Source of the DNA: Bipalium vagum
Taxonomy: Eukaryota; Platyhelminthes; Tricladida; Geoplanidae
NCBI GenBank assembly: GCA_037834085.1
Contig: JBBMKC010084974.1
Location: forward strand, 1-27,581
DNA length: 27,581 nucleotides
Direction of reading: 5' to 3'
In this document: piece by piece, positions 24,401 to 27,581 of the stretch
How the letters are laid out: each line of letters opens with the position of its first letter
Position numbering within the stretch: the first letter of the stretch is position 1
Program-made: the position numbers and the translations under genes
Notes under the pieces: model-generated
Told to the model about the DNA's origin: nothing
The model's input: the letters and a program-made list of their open reading frames with translations, nothing else
Databases searched by the model: none

Positions 24401-25099
24401 ACCAATCATCACCTGACCGATCACCTGAACAGTGGAGAAAATTTCAGCAGAGTCTTCCCTACCCAGAACTCGCTGACCCTGCGTCAGCCAATCATTCTCA
24501 ATCCAATTCCACCAGCCCCACAAGCAGCGGCGGCCTTGGCAACACAAGCGGCTGCTCTGGCAGCAACCCAGTCGGCCCCAACGCCATGGCCTCTACTGAA
24601 CAATGTGTCACTCTCAAACTTCAACTCGATCTGGGCCGCTCCAGGCTCCAACAACACACTGGGATCTTTGAACTCTCCCTACTTCTCCACGCTGGGTCAC
24701 TGTGTCTCGGCCCAGACCGCTTTCAACAGTGCTTTATCTTTCAATATCCACCAATCGTCGCTTTCCACATCGTCCAATTCCAATGAAATGTCCTCGGTCT
24801 CGTTCGGTGGCAATGGTAGTGGTGGTGCAGGCGGCAGTGGACCGAGTGATAATTCCGTTTCCAACAACATCAACACCGCCAGCCAGAGCTCCAAGAGTGC
24901 ACTGTCGTCTTCGTCGTCTTCATCCGCTGCTGTGGCGGCGGCGGCTGCTGCTGCTGTGGCACAGAAATTATCGGCTAGCAACAACAATAATAACAACAGT
25001 AATGTCAAAATGATCATTGCCTCCAACAGCACCAATGGCAACGGTGTTAATTCGATTTCGTTGCATGATAATAATGGATTTGATAAGAATGATTTGTAA
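6237..25099 (+). CDS. mask: mask/ANKHD1 orthologue, 12 exons, 5' end missing
   Basis: Joined exons: 6237-6406, 6470-6644, 6723-7097, 11923-12256, 12318-12583, 12654-12854, 13241-14599, 15242-15847, 16975-18221, 18269-18330, 18396-18598, 20852-25099 (9,246 nt, about 3,081 residues plus stop). All junctions are GT/AG and keep phase. The product has 15 ankyrin repeats, a linker, 10 ankyrin repeats, a basic helix, one KH domain and a disordered tail, the diagnostic architecture of Drosophila Mask and human ANKHD1/ANKRD17. From the known family: a large, mainly cytoplasmic scaffold with an RNA-binding KH domain, a cofactor of Yorkie/YAP in Hippo signalling that also acts in receptor tyrosine kinase signalling. 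Its length lies between human ANKHD1 (about 2,540) and fly Mask (about 4,000), even without the first exon(s). Identity is near certain; exact junctions are inferred from consensus sites and homology. Confidence 0.93.
6470..6644 (+). CDS. mask: mask exon B, ankyrin repeats 1-2
   Basis: It encodes the start of the first ankyrin block, beginning around LLFRDCSEGNYEAVK and ending at LLLKSG before a GTAATA donor (phase 0). The chosen acceptor, CTTCCTTTTCAG at 6469, has the better pyrimidine tract. A second in-frame acceptor, TTTGTTTAG, ends at 6493-6494 and would shorten the exon by eight codons. The longer form aligns better with the SLAEACSDGD start of repeat 1 in ANKHD1. Confidence 0.85.
6723..7097 (+). 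CDS. mask: mask exon C, ankyrin repeats 2-6
   Basis: This is 125 codons in phase 0, from ADPNLRPEKV to ALTLASYK. It covers ankyrin repeats with the usual TPLMxAxxxGxxExVxxLLxxGA pattern (STPLMDASNFGYNEIVHLLL, HTALMEAATSGF). The acceptor ends at 6722 (ATAATTACAG) and the donor is AAG|GTTTTTATT. Repeat 4 is slightly long (an insertion around DYSTDRHELLEVQN). The following intron is 4,825 bp, the largest traceable in the gene. Confidence 0.92.
7098..11922 (+). other. mask: Large mask intron (4.8 kb)
   Basis: No exon is detectable between AAG|GTTTTT and ATGTGCCAG. Content: dense ATTGATTT and AATCGATTTT words; an (ATA)n tract at about 7999-8020; a palindrome GTTCCGGAAC near 8047; a less AT-rich stretch at about 8180-8460; and a CpG-rich patch with GCGCGCGCGC near 10655, followed by AATAAA near 10778. 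Any of the last three could be a regulatory element or small transcript; none is identified. Confidence 0.8.
11923..12256 (+). CDS. mask: mask exon D, ankyrin repeats 6-9
   Basis: It starts after ATTATGTGCCAG with GYSDIVQFLLEAGAD and continues repeat 6 from the previous exon in phase 0. It encodes ESPLTLAACSGH and YTPLMEAAREGHLE, nearly identical to the corresponding ANKHD1 repeats. It ends at CTTTAG|GTAAGT, an excellent donor, leaving one base of the next glycine codon. Confidence 0.95.
12318..12583 (+). CDS. mask: mask exon E, ankyrin repeats 9-12
   Basis: A tiny 61-bp intron precedes it; the acceptor is TTTTTAACAAAG. It encodes AQINRVTEETQETAMTLAAC, matching the ANKHD1 signature ANINAQTEETQETALTLACC, then STPLMESAQEGHLEIVK. 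The donor is GAG|GTGAGC in phase 0. Repeat 10 is short (GGDIEKGG), as it is in vertebrate ANKHD1 (ADIELGC). Confidence 0.95.
12654..12854 (+). CDS. mask: mask exon F, ankyrin repeats 12-14
   Basis: 67 codons in phase 0 at both ends, acceptor TTATTCTCAG, donor AAG|GTATGA. It encodes VCLYLLECNANIHHTSEGG, GRTALMKASRAGN and DHNALSLACANGHCK, aligned with ANKHD1 repeats 12 to 14, including the unusual dipeptide DH that opens repeat 14. Confidence 0.95.
12855..13240 (+). other. mask: Mask intron, 386 bp
   Basis: AT-rich with a clear pyrimidine tract and acceptor at its 3' end. Nothing else seen. Confidence 0.9.
13241..14599 (+). CDS. mask: mask exon G, ankyrin repeats 14-15 and Ser/Asn-rich linker
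   Basis: 453 codons. The first about 45 finish ankyrin repeats 14 and 15 (VVEYLLKAGADPTIKLKD, CTVLIEASRAGHSDVIETLL). The rest is the inter-block linker, low in complexity and rich in Ser, Asn, Gln and Pro, with a Gly/Ser run near 14260-14315 and a basic stretch (HRKIKKAKH) near 14330. A Cys/Tyr-rich patch, DICRNCPYSYHQR, follows near 14380. The linker is poorly conserved between phyla and I recognise no domain in it. Acceptor CATCGTTTCAG; donor GTT|GTAAGT, phase 0. Confidence 0.9.
14600..15241 (+). other. mask: Mask intron, 642 bp
   Basis: It contains an AT-rich imperfect inverted repeat (10-bp core ATTATAGATT 14972-14981 with AATCTATAAT 15021-15030, longer imperfect arms). This could be a decayed foldback element or chance in AT-rich DNA. 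Confidence 0.85.
15242..15847 (+). CDS. mask: mask exon H, linker between ankyrin blocks
   Basis: 202 codons in phase 0, running from IFTSLNAFKNNSK to SFIPQ, acceptor TTTTTTTATTTAG, donor CAA|GTAATT. It is Ser/Asn/Gln-rich with a short Asn run and a Gly run (near 15335 and 15390). No domain is recognised. Support comes from an open frame far longer than the AT-rich flanks allow and from phase agreement with both neighbours. It might be skipped in some transcripts without changing frame. Confidence 0.82.
15848..16974 (+). other. mask: Mask intron, 1.1 kb
   Basis: AT-rich throughout with many AATCAATAA/ATTGATTT words. No exon, RNA gene or mobile element recognised. Confidence 0.85.
16975..18221 (+). 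CDS. mask: mask exon I, second ankyrin block repeats 1-8
   Basis: The first about 140 codons are linker with an acidic run near 17260-17335 (EEMDNEDNDEDDDFE). Then come ankyrin repeats 1-8 of the second block: QESPLSLACSGGHLEVVKLL, KDTALSIACANG, DYTPLSLAASGGYVDIIKFL, LGISPLMLAAMNGHV, AQIETNRNTALTLACFQGR, GLTPLMEAASQGHVEVGRIL and so on. Several are nearly identical to ANKHD1, which is the most conserved part of this family. Acceptor ATCTGTCCAG; donor CA|GTAAGT leaves two bases of a His codon completed by the next exon. Confidence 0.96.
18269..18330 (+). CDS. mask: mask exon J, micro-exon, ankyrin repeats 8-9
   Basis: A 62-base exon between two small introns (47 and 65 bp). With its split codons it reads HGAIVEARNKKGDTPLWLACNG, matching RGAHIDVRNKKGNTPLWLASNG in ANKHD1. 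Acceptor TATTGATTTCAG; donor AATG|GTTAGT. Confidence 0.93.
18396..18598 (+). CDS. mask: mask exon K, ankyrin repeats 9-10 and cap
   Basis: It encodes GYIDVVILLIDYKADVNSAD, RITCLMIAFKKGHIQVVKEL and YVTQFPSEHDCNKHLKSIKD, the end of ankyrin block 2 and the conserved QFPS-containing cap. Acceptor TCTTAATTCAG; donor AAG|GTTTTT (weak beyond GT), phase 0. Joining to 20852 gives DAEKDLINKCETC, matching the DKELLKKCHQC segment of ANKHD1 across the junction. Confidence 0.93.
19735..20170 (+). promoter_or_regulatory. Possible internal promoter region
   Basis: This stretch lies upstream of the candidate acidic exon and is less AT-rich than the rest of the intron. It has a TATA-like TATAAAAAAATATAA near 19742, an E-box in GCACACGTGAC near 19785 and GT-rich sequence near 19865-19885. 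Taken alone, each of these could be chance. A 98-codon frame at 19915-20211 overlaps it, but it has no recognisable features and I do not call it a gene. Low confidence. Confidence 0.2.
20171..20623 (+). CDS. Candidate alternative first exon, acidic, within the mask intron
   Basis: An ATG at 20171 opens 151 codons ending exactly at a TTA|GTAAGT donor in phase 0, the phase of the KH exon acceptor at 20851. An in-frame TAG directly precedes the ATG, so the exon cannot be read through from upstream in this frame. The product has a mixed N-terminus (MTFNSLLESQYMPESILSRH) and then a long Asp/Glu/Asn tract (20355-20545). Joined to the last exon it would give a protein of about 1,566 residues with an acidic head, the KH domain and the tail, but no ankyrin repeats. 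The alternative is a degenerate GAT microsatellite that happens to be open. No transcript evidence. Confidence 0.33.
20852..25099 (+). CDS. mask: mask terminal coding exon: basic helix, KH domain, PAM2 pair, tail
   Basis: 1,415 codons plus TAA. Exon residues 1-70 form a charged helix with CETC near the start and a Lys/Glu-rich tract (20876-21065), typical of the family before the KH domain. The KH domain (21805-22020, exon residues about 318-390) carries the GxxG loop as IGQGG followed by TGAHIDID, close to IMGRGG and TGAHIDVD in ANKHD1, so RNA binding should be intact. A short conserved-looking piece, TYHNTHFPSLSEVNADSF, lies near 22486. The rest is Asn, Ser, Gly, Pro and Ala runs, interrupted by two PAM2-type motifs (23423-23455, 23546-23578) and a helical island (24056-24265). 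The tail ends shortly after an Ala run. Acceptor TTTTTGAAATTTAG. The very long terminal exon is unusual but open throughout. Confidence 0.95.
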   Translation, partial: DLINKCETCKEIILKAKERQEYEAAKNAKDLLKQVEEEKKAKEQKEVKQAKKREKKKAKKKAKQDKEDSPKNEMKDIHDEMIMSKNQNDYLGNYFFEDSEAKLRSTTSSSHHNNENINPETHTTTSSTSTALAPSAAPATATSTTTTTSTTAATSAINNIGSNSNSNSFSNSNNNKSFTIISTSTTLTTNKASVKQSSSKASEVDHNHKTKSFNGVVIATETKSKKLINGIVSSVKKDEQVVPEAYKEPFVSSNVPNTVVDMFPSKSTNVTIKGGGGSGGGSGNSWIHISSSKSAPSNKMDENMSSSHWQKIGGNKKKLDIQVNKKDIGKVIGQGGSVVNAIRYITGAHIDIDSIANELDERTVHLKGSSDAVHKAKEFICDLVKGKITGNHIIQESETYLSKHMSSGSGSGGGSVGGNSGGGGGQRLSASEYSTTMSSGANDTEFTKSTKLTRHNGKAGKLSGYNSKFNLTTVTSNSSGNNSGGGIINNNNLQYGFSKSSVKGSDFATVAAAGIVPAVNASSGGPGNQSAQRVKYSEKITYNGTTYHNTHFPSLSEVNADSFAVANQSSSSSSEPSGNKTSVVPGCLATENDMITVFGQSHNINNNNNEKESSMVNEPLEVNTNIQSMTVVGSNGGGGAGSGSCSGSGGVGGLGCGSNNGVVGNNNGATNLSFVQVLPSNNNNNVSKSFPLAPGSERSLYQRTYNSTPEHSPQIENSASKPTNSKSIAAMSSFVDTSNNSSEHTIGSSNSDKDDNNNVGDFGNSNVNNNSSGHMMSSISSLHNWTHIHTDLHQHQHLQTAQVPAPVPPPPTLQYNEFTAKPSYPSDSLTMMSKLNNTDNSLSIIDYEVLSHYPKLQSLNPKAEAFSPAAINNNLAATNSNCYGLKAEDLYYNINGTMSLNPSANIFKPRNVIPVLGGTGGGGIGNAIGSVIQPPGSLSINSTSNVGGGGGGGSVVGAGSVSVGGGVGYRDNNATNINLAQKNQSKFDHNIVVNSNNNSNSNNNSSNNNSSNPTLKGGNMKGGSSVAVAAYSSVHQNVSSNTQLLPSLSSTVQNYCANNHQQSFVVPPQEERVIRLQDHINKAINILISTTNYNQNMAEAAFSSFMRSANLDLNSHLTSSEFTALINNIMNQSPNPPPPTAPLGINTPSNISQQISFLPTNNSGGGGGGGGGGINCTLPPPPPTNHHLTDHLNSGENFSRVFPTQNSLTLRQPIILNPIPPAPQAAAALATQAAALAATQSAPTPWPLLNNVSLSNFNSIWAAPGSNNTLGSLNSPYFSTLGHCVSAQTAFNSALSFNIHQSSLSTSSNSNEMSSVSFGGNGSGGAGGSGPSDNSVSNNINTASQSSKSALSSSSSSSAAVAAAAAAAVAQKLSASNNNNNNSNVKMIIASNSTNGNGVNSISLHDNNGFDKNDL
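23423..23578 (+). other. Pair of PAM2-type motifs in the mask C-terminal tail
   Basis: Seen: SLNPKAEAFSP at 23423-23455 and SLNPSANIFKP at 23546-23578, in frame with the KH exon, with 30 residues between them. Known: the PAM2 consensus is roughly S-x-L-N-x-x-A-x-x-F-x-P, with Leu, Ala and Phe contacting the MLLE domain of cytoplasmic poly(A)-binding protein, as in ataxin-2, PAIP1/2, TOB and GSPT1. Both copies keep the Leu-Asn-Pro, Ala, Phe and final Pro. Inference: the mask product binds PABP directly, possibly with raised avidity. Confidence 0.7.
24340..24372 (+). repeat. mask: GGN trinucleotide tract coding poly-Gly
   Basis: GGG/GGT/GGA codons alternate to give a Gly run of about ten. Similar mixed-codon tracts give Asn runs (near 23830-23885), Ser and Ala runs (24900-24960) and other Gly runs (near 21670, 22085, 23690). 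Mixed synonymous codons suggest selection on the peptide or age, rather than fresh slippage. Confidence 0.8.
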
Positions 25100-25395
25100 C
25101 GCGCGCCCACCTCTCTCCCCACCCTCCTTCTCCCTCTGTCTGAGAATGTGAGAATCTACGACAGTCTGCCTGTCGGTGAAGAGTCGAAGAGGAGAGTGAG
25201 AGAGAGAGATGAAGAGAACGAGGAGAGATGGATAGATAGGAGTTTGATTGATATTAGAGTCAGAGATTGCTTGCCTGCTATCAACACGGTGTGAATCTGC
25301 CTAGTGTCTGTGTGTGTGTTCGTGTTCACGCGTGTGTGAGAGAGTGAGTGTTGTGTGATGTATATTGAATAAAATGTATAGTTTGAACAAATAAA
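25100..25395 (+). other. mask: Mask 3'UTR with poly(A) signals
   Basis: Immediately after the stop codon the sequence is C-rich (about 25101-25140), then a GA-rich tract (about 25180-25240) and a GT-rich tract (about 25300-25360). AATAAA signals are at 25368-25373 and 25390-25395; cleavage soon after either gives a short 3'UTR of about 300 bases. Downstream AATAAA copies in AT-rich DNA (for example near 25770) could serve longer forms. Confidence 0.6.
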
Positions 25396-26664
25396 TTGGT
25401 TTATTGCTAATATATTAACGATATAAAAATGTTATTATAAAAGTTATTATTAATCAACAAAAACCGTAGATTATGCTTGATTATTCTTATCTGTAATCAA
25501 TTTCCTTGTCTCGATTGTTTATTATTTTCAAACAATATTATTATATATTATCGATTATTATTATTATCACGACTACGTACACGTCTTATTACGTATCTAC
25601 AAAAGTATCATTTTCATTTTTTGACTTTTGATTGGGTTGATATATAGTATATACATATACATACACCTATATATCGATATTCATTGCGTGCTCCTCTTTC
25701 GAAATTCAATGTGATAAAATATGGTGTAATCTGTCTTGAGAAACTGGAATCTATTTTTTAATATTTTTAATAAATAATGTGTAACTAGTTATATATTGAA
25801 AAATCGAAATTTAGGTACAATTGATATTTTTTGTTTTTTTTATTATTGGTGATAATGTGTTTTTGTTCGGTTTCTTTATAATCACTGCCTACATCTTGAT
25901 TAATAATTTAATTTTTGATACAAAAAACTGTATATTGTTAGTATACATAGCTCTACTTATATACATATGCACTTTGTAATATATCCAACATATATTATAC
26001 TTTTAAATGAATTGCTTGCTGTACTATTGTTATGGTAAGTTAATGGGACTAAATACAACTCAATTTGTTGATTTCAATATTGTTTTTGGCCCATAGTGTT
26101 TTCTCAGTTCTTATGATATTTAATTAACGTGGTTTTTTGAAAATAAGTTATTTTGATCTTATAATGTTTAAATGATCAATTTACATGACAAAATATTAAT
26201 TCTTTATTGATATTAAAAGTGAAAAATTGTTAATAATAAGATTTTGAGTAAATACTTGAATAATAACTTCCATGTTATAACTTAGTAGGACGTAACAGAT
26301 TTGAAATTGATAATTTTATTATATTAACAGTTAACTTAAAATATTTTAAGAATGTGGCATCTTCAAGTCATTTAATTTATATATTTGCAAGGAAAAGTAA
26401 TTAAATATTTATTTTAGTAATTATCTGAAAATATTTTAAATCTAAAGGTTAGTGTTGAAAAACCTTATCCTTCAAAATTTAGAAATTGTTAATATTTTAT
26501 GAATAATTTTACGGAATATTATTTTATATTAAACAATCACCTAGATTTGCATCGAATATCTTAGTTGTGTTGTTAATATGCAATCAAGATCATGAAAACC
26601 TGAGTGCAGAATCTATTTGTTTTCATAAACCTAAAATTGTGAATTTGATTTGATCTTACTCTTA
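25396..26664. other. AT-rich DNA downstream of mask, no gene seen
   Basis: No credible open frame on either strand and no RNA gene recognised. It contains TA-rich runs (TATATAGTATATACATATAC near 25645). Confidence 0.6.
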
Positions 26665-27004
26665 GGTAAGCCAAGGACATCCCTGCCAACCCTTGTAAAA
26701 GTATATGGTAGAGACCACAATAGGGCTTAGATTGGTTATTAACAATTAATTATTAAGACCGCAAGAGGGTCAGAAATAACTTTTTAAAAAATAATTAATT
26801 AAAAAGTACATCAAAAAAGGTTCAATTAATTATTTCCAAAAAGGATCTAATCTTGAAAATGGTGAACCTAAATTGCCAAGATTAGATCAGGGTCCACAAG
26901 GAAGGACCGATTTAGAATTATCAAGCTAAAAAGGGAAATGACATTCCCCATTGATAAAGCTGGTCTACGATTGATTGATCGTCAGTTTTCATAGTGAGAT
27001 AATA
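26665..27004 (+). repeat. Dispersed repeat, shorter copy of the 2701 family
   Basis: It begins GGTAAGCCAAGGACAT, follows the 2701 copy through the GATTGATTGATCGT block, and then carries the shared end TTCATAGTGAG. Same strand as the first copy, about 24 kb away, and about 340 bp long against about 960. Both copies keep a perfect hairpin stem (here 26844-26855 pairing with 26877-26888). Family unknown. Confidence 0.75.
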
Positions 27005-27581
27005 TTGTGGAGTCTACGACCAAACCCACAAGGAGCAAAATCAAGTGCCTAACCAGCAGCCAGCTCAAATTTAAAATCAAATCCTTAACAGTGACTTGAA
27101 ACTTTAATCCATATGTTTAAATTGATTCGAAACTTTGATCCCTCTGTGTTTATAATCCTTCTGTGTCATAATATTGTTCATCTTTTGTGCTTATTGTTTT
27201 TTATAAATATATGTCGTGATTATTTTATAAGAATAATACATCTATAGAATGTAAATCGGATCTGATTGATAAAATATTTAAAAATTAAAAAATAATAAAT
27301 ATAATAAGTAAAAGTAAATAAAAACTATATAAATAATAATATTAATTAATAGGATTGTGGAGACTCCCAGGCACAGACGAACAACCAATCCAGACCTCAA
27401 TAAATCCTCGAGAAAAGAACAATCACGACATTTGACCTTTGTGACATAATCCATTTAGTTCTTGATTTAAACCCCTTTATTATGTATAAACCTCTCTAAC
27501 ATGCATGAACGAAACTTTTATTTTAATTGTATAAAATATTATTATTGTAGATGAGCCCGAGAAAGTTTTTATAAATTATTA
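27005..27581. other. Unassigned AT-rich DNA at the right edge
   Basis: A 9-mer, ATTGTGGAG, occurs directly after the repeat (27003-27011) and again at 27354-27362, each followed by GC-richer sequence (near 27010-27065 and 27360-27400). This may be more of a repetitive element. No coding frame can be supported. Confidence 0.35.

Noticed and set aside
24376-25122. Alternate-frame open frames (plus and minus) over the C-terminal tail
   Set aside because: They are by-products of biased codon composition in the true frame, which carries the KH domain and continues without a break.
27555-27581. Possible exon start after TTGTAG at the right edge
   Set aside because: Only a few codons are visible before the window ends and no homology can be judged.
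1-27581. tRNA, rRNA or CRISPR-like features
   Set aside because: I looked for tRNA B-box-like sequence, rRNA-like blocks and regularly spaced direct repeats, and found none convincing.

Overview
The window is eukaryotic and looks like arthropod DNA, very AT-rich outside the coding exons. It is dominated by most of one plus-strand gene: the orthologue of Drosophila mask and vertebrate ANKHD1/ANKRD17 (multiple ankyrin repeats, single KH domain). Twelve coding exons with GT/AG junctions and consistent phases can be traced from 6237 to the stop codon at 25097-25099. They encode about 3,081 residues in order: a helical N-terminal segment, a block of 15 ankyrin repeats, a long Ser/Asn-rich linker, a second block of 10 ankyrin repeats, a Lys/Glu-rich basic helix, one KH domain with an intact G-Q-G-G loop, and a long low-complexity tail. 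The start codon is not here, because the first visible exon begins at a splice acceptor. The long Asn/Ser/Gly runs and introns full of ATTGATTT and AATCGATTTT words would fit an acariform mite, but that lineage guess is inference.

Layout. 1-930: AT-rich, with a pair of RNA-type hairpins and a poly(A) signal near 284-409. 930-4990, minus strand: the decayed fossil of a protein-primed DNA polymerase B element (Polinton/adintovirus type). A repeat of about 960 bp, possibly LTR-derived, sits inside it at 2701-3664. 5011-5166: a short TATA/poly(A) module of unknown nature. 5170-6236: AT-rich, probably intron. 6237-25099: mask, with one very large intron (7098-11922) and another (18599-20851) that holds a candidate alternative first exon. 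25100-26660: 3'UTR and AT-rich downstream DNA. 26665-27004: a shorter second copy of the 2701 repeat in the same orientation. 27005-27581: nothing recognisable.

The most interesting observation is a pair of near-perfect PAM2 motifs about 41 residues apart in the low-complexity tail of the mask protein (23423-23455 and 23546-23578). They predict direct binding to the MLLE domain of poly(A)-binding protein, which would place this KH protein on polyadenylated mRNPs. A second lead is an acidic open reading frame at 20171-20623. It ends at a good splice donor in the right phase to join the KH exon, and could make a short isoform lacking all ankyrin repeats.
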